NCBI RefSeq assembly: GCF_003667565.1
Contig: NZ_RCUX01000012.1
Span: 1 to 64,000, forward strand
Direction of reading: 5' to 3'
Length of the DNA: 64,000 nt
DNA from: Mycetocola tolaasinivorans
GTDB lineage: Bacteria; Actinomycetota; Actinomycetes; Actinomycetales; Microbacteriaceae
The notes beneath the pieces are model-generated. The model saw only the letters and a list, made by a program, of their open reading frames with translations. It was not told the DNA's origin and did not search any database. A program made the translations under genes and the position numbers. Each line of letters begins with the position of its first letter. The stretch's first letter is position 1. Shown here in pieces: positions 47,529-56,497 of the stretch.

Positions 47529-50500
47529 TTAGTCAGAAACCTCCTGTTCCCGACGGTCACGAGCACGCACCTGGCGGGTGAGCAGCGCGGCACCGAGTAG
47601 CAGCACGAGGGTCGCGCCACCGATCAGGAACCACGGTACGTCGTTACCGGTGCCCGGGAGCCAGCCACCGGCTACGGGCGTCTTGCCCGATGCGTTGGCG
47701 CTGCCTCCGTTGGCGGTGGTGGTGCCGTTAGCGGTAGAACCGTTTGCGCTTGCGCTTGCGCTTGCGGTGGTACCGCTGGCAGCAGCGGAACCACCGGCGG
47801 CCGCGGCACCGTTGGCCGCAGCTGCGGCCTCTGCCGAAGCGGTGGCCGATGCGGTGGCGGTGGCGGATGCCGCGGTTGCGGTCCCGTTGGCAGCGGCTGC
47901 TGCCGTCGGGGCGTTCGCCGCAGTGGTCCCGTTCGCCGCCGCGGTTGCGGTTGCGGTTGCTCCGGCCTGCGGGTCTGCCGCCGCGTTAGCGGTTGCTCCG
48001 GCCTGCGGGTCAGCTGCCGCGTTAGCGGTTGCTCCGGCCTGCGGGTCAGCTGCCGCGTTAGCGGCGGCAGTTGCGGTAGTCGGAGTACCCGCGGCGGAGT
48101 TGCCGTTTGCCGCGGTCGTGGCTGCTGCGTTGGTGGTTGCGCCCGCTTCGGGGTCCGCCGTGGCGTTGGCGTTGGCTCCCGCGTTGGGGTCCGCCGCTGC
48201 GTTGGTGGTTGCTCCCGCTTCGGGATCAGCTGCCGCGTCTGCGGTTCCGCGCGAGTCCGCTGCCGGGTTTGCGCCCGGGTTGGCTGTTGCGGTTCCGTTT
48301 GCTGCGGCGGTGGCGGACGCGTCCGTGGAGGCGTTTGCGATGGCGGCGGCCGAGGCTGCTGCCGATGCGTTGCCCTGTGCGGCCACGTTCGCGGCGGCGT
48401 TGGTGCTGGTGTTGTTGTTTCCGTCGGCTGCGGCCTGGGCGGCTGCGTTTGCCGAGGAGTTTGCCGTTGCGGTGGAGGTGGTCGAGGCATCGGATGATGC
48501 TTCGGTGTTTGCCGCTGCCTGTGCTGCTGCGTTGGCGTTGGCGGTGGCGGCTGCGGTGGCTCCGGAGTTGCTGTTTCCGTCGGCTGCTGCTTGTGCTGCG
48601 GCCTGGGCTCCGGTGTTGTTGTTGCCGTCTGCGGACGCTGATGCTGCCGCGGAAGCGGAGGCGTTCGCGTTCGCGTTTGCGTTTGCGGCGGTGTTGGTGG
48701 TCGCACCCGCTTCGGGGTCGGCCGCCGCGTCAGCGGTGGTGTTGGCTCCTGCGTTGGTGTTTGCTCCAGCGTTAGGGTCTGCCGTGGTGGATCCGTTTGC
48801 TGCGGCGGTGGCGGACGCGTCCGTGGAGGCGTTTGCGATGGCGGCGGCCGAGGCTGCTGCCGATGCGTTGCCCTGTGCGGCCACGTTCGCGGCTGCGTTG
48901 GTGCTGGTGTTGTTGTTTCCGTCGGCTGCGGCCTGGGCGGCTGCGTTTGCCGAGGAGTTTGCCGTTGCGGTGGAGGTGGTTGAGGCATCGGATGATGCTT
49001 CGGTGTTTGCCGCTGCCTGTGCTGCTGCGTTGGCGTTGGCGGTGGCGGCTGCGGTGGCTCCGGAGTTGCTGTTGCCGTCGGCTGCTGCTTGTGCTGCTGC
49101 CTGGGCTCCGGTGTTGTTGTTGCCGTCTGCGGACGCTGATGCTGCCGCGGAAGCGGAGGCGTTAGCGTTCACGTTTGCGTTTGCGGCGGTGTTGGTGGTC
49201 GCACCCGCGTTGGTGTTGGCGGTGGAGTCAGCCGTGGTGGTGGCGTTTGCCGTTGCGTTGGTATTCGCGCTGGAATCTGCGCCACCCGGATCATCCGCTG
49301 CGACGCGGATGGTCGAGGATGCCAGGCCGATTGAGGCCACCGTCCCGAGCACCGGAAGAAGCTGAACTCCGAGCGCACGAACGGTTGCGGAGTTCGCCCC
49401 CAGATCGCCGGATCCCGCCGCCCAGCTGCCAACCTGTTCGTTAATACGGATGGCGACGGCCCGATCGAGAATGCCGCGGAGTGCGGGTTCCAGCAGGGTC
49501 GTCAGGGTCTGCGATGCGGTGTTCACGGTGGTCGATAGTGTGCTTGTGATCAGGTTTACCGCGGTTTGCAACGCGACACCGGTCACCCCGTTTACAACTC
49601 CAAGAATGACGCCAGCAAGGCTGTTGACCACGGCATCGACGATGGGGCCGGCTCCGGAGGTCACGTGGACGGTAGGTTTGGTGGTGCTGAGACCGGCGAA
49701 CTCACCCAGGGTTCCCCTGACTTCAAGGCCGATAGTTGTGCAAGCCAACGGGGTGATGGCACAGCCGAGCCCCGCTCGTACCTGGAAGGTAGCAACCACT
49801 CCGAGGTTCGTGATGGTGTTGGTTACCGTGGTGGTCACCTTGGTGGTGAACGTGGTAACCAGCTGGGTTACTCCGGCGACGATGCCATCGACGAGTCTCT
49901 TCGAAATGACATCCGTGTTCGGCGGCAGATTATTGATGTTCGTTGTCGGGTTTGTCTCGACAAAGAGCTTCGCGAGATCGAGCTTGATTGAGCCCGTCTT
50001 GAGGTTGATCACGATTGATCCGCTGGGGTTTGCGAGCGGCGTGTCAATGAGCCCATCCATCAGGGCTTGACCTCCGTCGGCGACTCCGGTCAGCGCAATC
50101 TGTGGCGTACCGAGCACGGTGACTCCACCCAGGTTAGCCGGCAGCGACAGGAGGTTGATCGCGTCCCTGAGTGCCAACAGAAGGTTGTTGAGGGGGCCGT
50201 TGGTCCCGCCCAGCGCATTGGCCGCGGTGAACGCGGTCTGCACCGCGTTTCGCAGTGACGTCACCAGGGTGCCCACCGCGGGGCTCGTGAGAGCTACTCC
50301 GAGTTCGGACAGCACGTATTGCGAGGAGGGGGTGGTCGCAGCACCCGTGGCTTCGATGCGGGATGCCAGGGCACCCACCTCGACGCGCGCCTCACTGATC
50401 ACCGGATCGGTGATCGCCTTGATCCCGGCCTGCTCAAAGAACGGAACCAGATCAATGTATGCGGGCGCGATTCCCGAGTTCTGACCGGGGGTCAGGGCGA

Positions 50501-50933
50501 TCGCGCCCTGATCGTTGATCAGACCAGAGGATGCCACGGACGTGGTCGCCGTGGGCGATGCCGCGTAGCTCTTGAGGGTGCCGAGGCCCCCGAGGTTGAG
50601 CAGGCCGCCCTGGCCGAGGAGCGGAAGGGTGACCGAGCCCACCCCGACCTGCAGCAGGCCGAGCGCGGCGACGTTGAGCGTGTTGCTGGCGGGGCCAGGA
50701 GAGGAGGGGTTACCCGAGTGCGCGGTCGCGAGATCGGCAAGGTCGAGGTTGGCCCCAAAGAGCGAGCTGCGCAGGAACTGGCCCTGTGCCTCGGAAGCGT
50801 CGCTCGGAAGCGCAACCGCGGCGTTGCCGAGCGGAACGGCGAGGAGCGCCCCGAAGGCGACCCCCGCGGTTACCGTCAGGAGTCGATCGCGCGTTCTGCG
50901 CTTCTTTCGACTCGGTGGAGCATTGGTTCTCAT
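47529..50933 (-). CDS. LPXTG-anchored surface protein with Ala-rich repeats (choice-of-anchor G-like)
   Basis: A 1134-residue secreted protein. A basic start (MRTNAPPSRKKRRTRDRLL) and signal peptide lead into a ~500-residue domain (AQGQFLRSSLFGANLDLADL; SVTLPLLGQGGLLNLGGLGT), resembling the choice-of-anchor G family of actinobacteria. Residues ~550-1080 are Ala/Asn/Thr/Gly low-complexity repeats, including two ~139-residue copies and three 12-residue ADPQAGAT units. The C-terminus has LPGTG (1092-1096), a hydrophobic helix and an Arg-rich tail: a sortase signal. GAGGGG precedes the ATG. Followed by DUF5819 and HTTM genes on the same strand. Confidence 0.82.
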   Translation of the reverse strand: MRTNAPPSRKKRRTRDRLLTVTAGVAFGALLAVPLGNAAVALPSDASEAQGQFLRSSLFGANLDLADLATAHSGNPSSPGPASNTLNVAALGLLQVGVGSVTLPLLGQGGLLNLGGLGTLKSYAASPTATTSVASSGLINDQGAIALTPGQNSGIAPAYIDLVPFFEQAGIKAITDPVISEARVEVGALASRIEATGAATTPSSQYVLSELGVALTSPAVGTLVTSLRNAVQTAFTAANALGGTNGPLNNLLLALRDAINLLSLPANLGGVTVLGTPQIALTGVADGGQALMDGLIDTPLANPSGSIVINLKTGSIKLDLAKLFVETNPTTNINNLPPNTDVISKRLVDGIVAGVTQLVTTFTTKVTTTVTNTITNLGVVATFQVRAGLGCAITPLACTTIGLEVRGTLGEFAGLSTTKPTVHVTSGAGPIVDAVVNSLAGVILGVVNGVTGVALQTAVNLITSTLSTTVNTASQTLTTLLEPALRGILDRAVAIRINEQVGSWAAGSGDLGANSATVRALGVQLLPVLGTVASIGLASSTIRVAADDPGGADSSANTNATANATTTADSTANTNAGATTNTAANANVNANASASAAASASADGNNNTGAQAAAQAAADGNSNSGATAAATANANAAAQAAANTEASSDASTTSTATANSSANAAAQAAADGNNNTSTNAAANVAAQGNASAAASAAAIANASTDASATAAANGSTTADPNAGANTNAGANTTADAAADPEAGATTNTAANANANANASASAAASASADGNNNTGAQAAAQAAADGNSNSGATAAATANANAAAQAAANTEASSDASTTSTATANSSANAAAQAAADGNNNTSTNAAANVAAQGNASAAASAAAIANASTDASATAAANGTATANPGANPAADSRGTADAAADPEAGATTNAAADPNAGANANATADPEAGATTNAAATTAANGNSAAGTPTTATAAANAAADPQAGATANAAADPQAGATANAAADPQAGATATATAAANGTTAANAPTAAAAANGTATAASATATASATASAEAAAAANGAAAAGGSAAASGTTASASASANGSTANGTTTANGGSANASGKTPVAGGWLPGTGNDVPWFLIGGATLVLLLGAALLTRQVRARDRREQEVSD
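47956..48063 (-). repeat. three tandem 36-bp repeats
   Basis: Units at 47956-47991, 47992-48027 and 48028-48063 each encode 12 residues containing ADPQAGAT. The last two are identical; the first differs slightly. Confidence 0.85.
48294..49208 (-). repeat. two ~417-bp direct repeats inside the surface-protein gene
   Basis: 48294-48710 and 48792-49208 are nearly identical at a constant offset of 498 bp, with only a handful of substitutions. Each encodes about 139 residues of Ala/Asn/Ser/Thr-rich sequence with repeated DGNNNTG and ADGNSNSG motifs. High identity implies recent duplication or ongoing homogenisation, and makes repeat number prone to change. Confidence 0.85.
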
Positions 50934-51318
50934 CGAAGAATCCCCTCATTCGGATGAACGTTGACGCACGCATACCCGCGTACGTGCGAAAAGGCTAGCA
51001 ACGGGTAATTTGGCCGTCCAGAGGTCCCCCGAACGGTGGTCGGGGTGAACCGAAGGGTGAAAAACCGCGTCTTTATGGCGCGGCGGCTGGTTAATCACAT
51101 CATTGATCCTGGGAACCGCCCACCGAAGTGGGGTAACAATTTTCGGAAGAATCGCGAGTAAATGTCACCCGTCCGAGGCTCAGGTTGCGATCTGTGACAG
51201 CTCACCAAAACCGTGTGATTGTGGGGGATTGGGATGAGGGCGGCTGCGTGAGTGTCGAGGGGAACCCGCGGGGTGTCATTGTCCCCCCGAAATCAGACGC
51301 GCGCCCTAGACTGACCCC
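50934..51318. other. intergenic region between divergent surface-protein and oxidoreductase genes
   Basis: 385 bases without a credible ORF. The right end holds the leaderless promoter of the oxidoreductase (TAGACT, 51307-51312). The surface-protein promoter must be here on the minus strand; I could not find a convincing -35/-10 pair. The segment 51061-51140 is AT-richer than the surroundings. Confidence 0.5.
51307..51312 (+). promoter_or_regulatory. -10 hexamer (TAGACT) for leaderless oxidoreductase gene
   Basis: TAGACT ends six bases before ATG 51319; identical hexamer and spacing precede dnaX and tdk. Confidence 0.5.
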
Positions 51319-52767
51319 ATGACGTCGGCGGCGATTATCGGTAGTGGCCCAAACGGCCTCGTGGCAGCGGTTACCCTGGCCCGGGCCGGCCTCGACGTGA
51401 CCGTGTTCGAGGCCGCGGACACCCCCGGCGGAGGGTGCCGCACCGAGGAGCTCACCCTCCCCGGGTTCTGGCACGACTGGGGCTCCGCCGTGCACCCGAT
51501 GGTCGCGACCTCGCCGTTCTTCCATGCATTCGAGCTGACCAAGCGCGTGCCGTATGCGGTTCCTGAGCTTTCCTACGCCCACGCTCTGGCGCCCGGGTCT
51601 ACGGCTCTTGCCCATCGGGATCTCGACCGAACCGTCGAGGGGCTCGGTGCAGACGGGGTGCGCTGGCGACGCATCTTTGAGCCGCTGGTCTCGCGTCTCG
51701 AACCCGTCCTCAACCTGATCTCTGCGCCGCTCGGAAACGCACCCGCCCACCCGGTGCTCGCCGCACGGTTGGGCCTCTCGGTTCTCGCCGCCTCACCGAT
51801 TGGCGAGGCCACCCTCGGGTTACGTACCGAGCCCGCACGGGCGCTGTTCGCCGGGGTGGCCGCGCATGGAAATGGTGCCACTCGCTCCCTCGCGCTCAGC
51901 GCAGTCGGGCTGATCCTGGCCGCTCACGGGCATGGCCCGCAGGGATGGCCGGTACCGATCGGGGGCGCGGGTGCCGTCACCGCCGCCCTGCTCACCGATC
52001 TGGAGGCTCACGGTGGCCGGGTACTCACCGGAGTTCGAATCACCCACGCGCGAGAAATCGCGGGATTCGACGCGGTGATTTTCGACACGTCGGCCCGTGA
52101 CCTCGCACAGATCGCCGGCAATGCACTGCCCGAAAAGTATCGCCGGAGCCTCCGTGCATTCCGCTACGGGAATGGATCAGCGAAGGTGGATTTCGCGCTC
52201 TCAGAACCGGTGCCCTGGCTGGATCCGGCCCTGCGCGAAGCCCCGACCGTGCACATCGGAGAGAGTGCACGAGCCATCGCCCGGGCCGAGCGGGAGGTAT
52301 CCCGCGGCCGCATGCCCGAAGAGCCATATGTGCTGATTACCCAGCCGTCCATCCTGGATCCCGGCCGCGCCCCCGCGGGCAAGGCAGCCCTCTGGGCCTA
52401 CGTGCACGTGCCCGCGGGCAGTGCCCTCGACCCCACCGAGATCATCACCGCCAGAATCGAGCGTCTCGCGCCGGGATTCCGAGACACGATCCTGGCGAGC
52501 GTGCACACCACCGCCGCGCAGATCGAGGAACGCAACCCCAGCATGATCGGTGGTGATATCGGAACGGGGGCGACGAACCTGCGACAGCTCCTCGCCCGGC
52601 CGGTATTTGCCCGCGAACCCTGGCGGACACCGGTGCCGGGGCTCTACCTCGGATCCGCCTCGATTCCCCCGGGCCCCGGCGTCCACGGACGCGGCGGATT
52701 CGCCGCCGCGCGCGCGGCCCTCACCGACCTCGGAATCGCCCTACCCGATCTCGGGCCGGGCGCATAA
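51319..52767 (+). CDS. FAD-dependent oxidoreductase (phytoene-desaturase-like)
   Basis: A 482-residue NAD(P)/FAD-binding protein. The N-terminal dinucleotide fold reads IIGSGPNGLVAAVTLARAGLDVTVFEAADTPGG in two adjoining stretches, followed by the family's GGGCRTEELTLPGFWHDWGS. The C-terminus GLYLGSASIPPGPGVHGRGG is the second conserved FAD contact. It belongs to the CrtI/PDSH superfamily, but no carotenoid genes are near, so the substrate is unknown. The promoter appears leaderless and the gene ends 68 bp before dnaX. Confidence 0.82.
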   Translation: MTSAAIIGSGPNGLVAAVTLARAGLDVTVFEAADTPGGGCRTEELTLPGFWHDWGSAVHPMVATSPFFHAFELTKRVPYAVPELSYAHALAPGSTALAHRDLDRTVEGLGADGVRWRRIFEPLVSRLEPVLNLISAPLGNAPAHPVLAARLGLSVLAASPIGEATLGLRTEPARALFAGVAAHGNGATRSLALSAVGLILAAHGHGPQGWPVPIGGAGAVTAALLTDLEAHGGRVLTGVRITHAREIAGFDAVIFDTSARDLAQIAGNALPEKYRRSLRAFRYGNGSAKVDFALSEPVPWLDPALREAPTVHIGESARAIARAEREVSRGRMPEEPYVLITQPSILDPGRAPAGKAALWAYVHVPAGSALDPTEIITARIERLAPGFRDTILASVHTTAAQIEERNPSMIGGDIGTGATNLRQLLARPVFAREPWRTPVPGLYLGSASIPPGPGVHGRGGFAAARAALTDLGIALPDLGPGA

Positions 52768-52823
52768 GCACGATCCCGACCCCCAATATGAGCCGGGGGC
52801 TGGGACGGTCGGTGGGTGCCGAT

Positions 52824-52829
52824 TAGACT
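52824..52829 (+). promoter_or_regulatory. -10 hexamer (TAGACT) for leaderless dnaX
   Basis: TAGACT ends six bases before GTG 52836; the GGGGAG in between could also act as a very close ribosome site. Confidence 0.5.
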
Positions 52830-52835
52830 GGGGAG

Positions 52836-55715
52836 GTGGTTACCGCTCTCTATCGCCGTTATCGGCCAGAATCTTTTGCCGAACTGATCGGTCAGTCTCA
52901 GGTGACCGCTCCGCTCATGACGGCGCTGCGCACCAACCGTGTGAACCACGCGTACCTCTTCTCCGGCCCACGTGGCTGTGGAAAGACCACCTCCGCGCGC
53001 ATCCTGGCGCGCTGCCTCAACTGCGCCGAGGGCCCCACCGACACCCCGTGTGGCGTTTGCCCGAGCTGCGTTGAGCTCAGCCGTGACGGCGGCGGATCGC
53101 TCGACGTCGTCGAGATCGACGCCGCGAGCCACGGTGGTGTCGATGACGCCCGTGATCTCCGCGAGCGAGCCGTCTTCGCCCCCGCCCGCGACCGCTTCAA
53201 AATCTTCATCCTCGACGAGGCCCACATGGTCACGGCGAACGGCTTCAACGCGCTGCTCAAGATCGTGGAAGAGCCCCCGGCACACGTGAAGTTCATCTTC
53301 GCGACCACCGAGCCCGACAAGGTGATCGGCACCATCCGATCCCGCACCCACCACTATCCCTTCCGGCTGATCCCGCCCGCCCAGATGCTCGAGTACGTCG
53401 AGTCCCTGTGCGCGTCGGAAAACATCGCCACCGAACCCGGCGTGCTCTCCCTCGTGGTGCGCGCGGGCGGCGGTTCGGCCCGAGACACCCTCTCGCTGCT
53501 CGACCAGCTCATTGCCGGCTCGGAAGATGCCACGGTGTCCTATGAGCGGGCGGTTGCGCTGCTCGGCTACACCCACGGTGCACTCCTCGACGAGGCGGTG
53601 GATGCCCTCGCCCAGCGCGACAGCGCCGCCGCATTCGCCGCGGTGGATCGCGTGATCCAAACCGGCCAGGACCCCCGCCGCTTCGTTGACGACCTCCTCG
53701 AGCGCCTCCGCGACCTCATCGTGGTCGGCGCCACCGGCGAATCCGCGGCCGCCGTGCTCCGCGGCGTCCCACAGGACGAACTCGACCGGATGGCCACCCA
53801 GGCCTCGGCATTTGGTCCGGCCGCGCTCAGCCGCACCGCCGACATCGTCAACCAGGCTCTCGGCGAAATGGTGGGTGCCTCCGCCCCGCGTCTGCACCTC
53901 GAACTCCTCGTTGCGCGGGTACTGGTACCCGCCGCCGACGACTCCGAACGCGGTGCCCTGGCCCGCGTCGAACGCCTCGAACGCCAGGTCGGCTCCGGCA
54001 TCGGAGGCGGACTCACCTCCGCCGGATCGGCCCTCGACGAAGCCTTCTCCGGCTCGTCCGGCCTGAGTGGTGCCGCCCTCGCGCGTGCTGCGGGCAACCG
54101 GGCGGCCGCAGCCCCGGCCGAGAACCGGGCACAGGCAGCGGCCCCGGCTGCCGCTTCGGTACCGGCTGCCGGTTCGGTGCCGGCTACTGCGTCGGTGCCG
54201 GCTACTGCTTCGGTTCCCGCTGCAACGCCCGTACCCGCCACCGCTTCAGTGCAGACCGCCGCGGCCGGATCTGTGGCGGCATCCGCCGCCGCTGCCTGGG
54301 GAACCCCGGCCGTAGGCCCCGGTTCGAATGGAACCGTCGCCGCTGCGGCTTCGCCCGCGGCTGCAACTCCCGCGGCAGCTTCGCCCGCAGAGCCCGCGCC
54401 CGCTGCCGCGAGTGACGCTCCCGCAGCGTCCGCCGCCGGAACCCCGCACTCCGGACGCCCCGTCGACTTCGCCCAGCTTCGTGACGCCTGGCCCGAGATC
54501 CTCGAACGCCTGGCCGCCGGAAAGCGATCCTCCTGGGCCGTGGCCGCGAGCGCGACCGTTCGTGGGTACAGCAACGACGTTCTCGCCCTGACCTTCCCGA
54601 GCCAGAACGACGTAGACGGCTTCCGCCAGCTCTCCCCGAACGGAGATGGCGTGAGCGCGCACCTGCGCGCCGCGATCCTCGCGGTGCTCGGCGTGACGGT
54701 CAAGTTCACCGCCAAGGCCGACCCCAACGCTCCCGCCGCGGCGATCGCTCCGGGGCAGGCACTCGGCGGCACCCCCGCAACACCCGCTCCCGCCGCGCCC
54801 GTTACCCCCGCCGTACCGGCCGCGGTTTCCGAACCCGCACCGACGCCGGAACAGACACCGACGCCGGAACCCGCGGCCGAGCCCGCAGCCCCGGCAGCGG
54901 CGATCCCCGCCCCGGCCGCGGAGATCCCGGCAGCGCCCGCGGCTCCCGCCCCCGCCGTACCCGAGATGATCCTGCCGGATGGTCTGACGCTCGGACCAGC
55001 CGCCACCGGCTGGGCCGTGGCCGCAATTCCGGGGTCCGCCCCGGGTGCCGTCGCGCCCGCCCCGGCAGCCGCCGCGCAGGCATCGTCCGCCGTGGCCCCG
55101 GCACCCGTCGCAGCCGCGAGCCAGGCACCGGCATCGGCCGCCCCGGCCGCCCCCGCCGCTCCCACCTCCGCCGACGAAGACATCCCGTTCCCGGACGACG
55201 CCGATGCCCCGCCCGCAGACGATGAGCCCCCGTTCCCCGACCCGGGAATGGGCGGCGGCGGCTCGCGTCCGCCGCGTACCCCGGGCGGCCGCGGCGGCTC
55301 CGGTGCCGCGATTGCCCCGGGTGCAGCGATTCCTCCGGGTGCCGCCATCCCGCCCGGCGCCGCGAGTGCCGCCGCACCGGGCCGATTCGCCGCGCTCTAC
55401 AGCGATGGTGCGCCCGAACCCGCGGCGAGCACCCCCGCGGCTCCGGCAACCGCCCGCGCATCCGTTGCCGCACCCCCGGCACCCGCCGCGGTGATGGAAC
55501 CCGCGGCCCCGGCACCGGCCGCACAGCCCGCCGCTGCCCCGGCCTCAGCTCCCGTCGAACCCGCGGCACCGACGCGCTCGGCACCCACCGCAACCACGCG
55601 GTTTGCTCCGGCATCGGGAAACAGGTACGGTGAGGCGGTCGTCCGCGAAATGCTCGGCGCGGTGTTTCTCGAGGAGCAGGCCTACATTCCGGCCACCCGC
55701 TTCGACCGCGGATAA
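52836..55715 (+). CDS. dnaX: DNA polymerase III gamma/tau subunit
   Basis: A 959-residue clamp-loader ATPase, GTG start. Walker A SGPRGCGKTT is at 43-52, a four-cysteine zinc site lies at Cys63, Cys72, Cys75 and Cys78, and IFILDEAHMVTANGFNALLK is Walker B with the DExH box. Domain III ends near residue 390. The remaining ~570 residues are mostly Ala/Pro low complexity interrupted by a folded ~100-residue segment (RPVDFAQLRDAWPEILERLA) that would contact the polymerase. The chain is long for a gamma/tau subunit. recR follows 59 bp later. Confidence 0.95.
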   Translation: MVTALYRRYRPESFAELIGQSQVTAPLMTALRTNRVNHAYLFSGPRGCGKTTSARILARCLNCAEGPTDTPCGVCPSCVELSRDGGGSLDVVEIDAASHGGVDDARDLRERAVFAPARDRFKIFILDEAHMVTANGFNALLKIVEEPPAHVKFIFATTEPDKVIGTIRSRTHHYPFRLIPPAQMLEYVESLCASENIATEPGVLSLVVRAGGGSARDTLSLLDQLIAGSEDATVSYERAVALLGYTHGALLDEAVDALAQRDSAAAFAAVDRVIQTGQDPRRFVDDLLERLRDLIVVGATGESAAAVLRGVPQDELDRMATQASAFGPAALSRTADIVNQALGEMVGASAPRLHLELLVARVLVPAADDSERGALARVERLERQVGSGIGGGLTSAGSALDEAFSGSSGLSGAALARAAGNRAAAAPAENRAQAAAPAAASVPAAGSVPATASVPATASVPAATPVPATASVQTAAAGSVAASAAAAWGTPAVGPGSNGTVAAAASPAAATPAAASPAEPAPAAASDAPAASAAGTPHSGRPVDFAQLRDAWPEILERLAAGKRSSWAVAASATVRGYSNDVLALTFPSQNDVDGFRQLSPNGDGVSAHLRAAILAVLGVTVKFTAKADPNAPAAAIAPGQALGGTPATPAPAAPVTPAVPAAVSEPAPTPEQTPTPEPAAEPAAPAAAIPAPAAEIPAAPAAPAPAVPEMILPDGLTLGPAATGWAVAAIPGSAPGAVAPAPAAAAQASSAVAPAPVAAASQAPASAAPAAPAAPTSADEDIPFPDDADAPPADDEPPFPDPGMGGGGSRPPRTPGGRGGSGAAIAPGAAIPPGAAIPPGAASAAAPGRFAALYSDGAPEPAASTPAAPATARASVAAPPAPAAVMEPAAPAPAAQPAAAPASAPVEPAAPTRSAPTATTRFAPASGNRYGEAVVREMLGAVFLEEQAYIPATRFDRG

Positions 55716-55774
55716 CACTCCGGCTCACCACCGGGAAACGGCACGGTTCACCCGTGCGGAGATAAAGGAACCAC

Positions 55775-56371
55775 ATGTACGAGGGAATTGTTCAGGAACT
55801 GATCGACGAGTTCGGTCGCCTGCCTGGAATCGGTCCCAAGTCTGCCCAGCGCATTGCGTTCCATATCCTGCAGACCGAGAGTGTTGACGTCACCCGGCTG
55901 TCCGAAATCCTCGGCCAGATCCGCACCCGCGTGCACTTCTGCGAGATCTGCGGCAACGTCGCCGAGCAGGAGCGCTGCTCCATCTGCCGCGACCCGCGTC
56001 GCAACCAGACCCTGATTTGCGTGGTTGAGGAAGCCAAGGACGTGGTCGCCATCGAGCGCACCCGCGAGTTCCGTGGCCTCTACCACGTGCTCGGTGGGGC
56101 GATCAGCCCGATCGACGGTATCGGCCCGGACGACCTCCGGATCCGGCAGCTCATGCAGCGCCTCGCCGATGGCACCGTGGAGGAGATCATCCTCGCCACC
56201 GACCCCAACCTTGAGGGGGAGGCCACCGCCACCTACCTCAGCCGTTTGCTCACCACCCTGGAGATCAAGGTCACCCGCCTTGCGTCCGGGCTCCCCGTGG
56301 GCGGCGACCTCGAATACGCCGACGAGATAACCCTCGGTCGCGCCTTCGAGGGTCGCACCGTCATTGGCTAG
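55775..56371 (+). CDS. recR: Recombination protein RecR
   Basis: A 198-residue recombination mediator of the RecFOR pathway. It has the N-terminal helix-hairpin-helix ([20 protein letters not shown]), a zinc finger with Cys56, Cys59, Cys68 and Cys71, and a Toprim domain ([20 protein letters not shown]). AAAGGA precedes the ATG. The ybaB gene that separates dnaX and recR in many bacteria is absent here. Confidence 0.96.
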   Translation: MYEGIVQELIDEFGRLPGIGPKSAQRIAFHILQTESVDVTRLSEILGQIRTRVHFCEICGNVAEQERCSICRDPRRNQTLICVVEEAKDVVAIERTREFRGLYHVLGGAISPIDGIGPDDLRIRQLMQRLADGTVEEIILATDPNLEGEATATYLSRLLTTLEIKVTRLASGLPVGGDLEYADEITLGRAFEGRTVIG

Positions 56372-56381
56372 GTTCCGCCTG

Positions 56382-56417
56382 GTTACGTTCCCCGCCACCG
56401 TGCGGGGAAGACGTAAC
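56382..56417 (+). terminator. hairpin after recR
   Basis: GTTACGT-TCCCCGC (56382-56395) pairs with GCGGGGA-AG-ACGTAAC (56402-56417), a 14-bp stem with a two-base bulge. No T-run; possibly a terminator or transcript end. Confidence 0.55.
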
Positions 56418-56497
56418 ATGCCGGGACCGTTATTCAAGACGATTTAGACTAAACATCCGGCGGGCCGTACGCCCGCACCCTTCCCCAGGAGTATCAC

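Noticed and set aside
47956-49208. CRISPR-like regular repeats
   Set aside because: The repeats are in frame, encode low-complexity protein, have no unique spacers and no cas genes nearby.
47578-49365. 595-residue Ala/Val-rich open frame on the plus strand across the surface-protein repeats
   Set aside because: It is the mirror of a GC-biased repetitive coding region, has no start signal and no recognisable domain; the minus-strand frame has a signal peptide and sorting signal.
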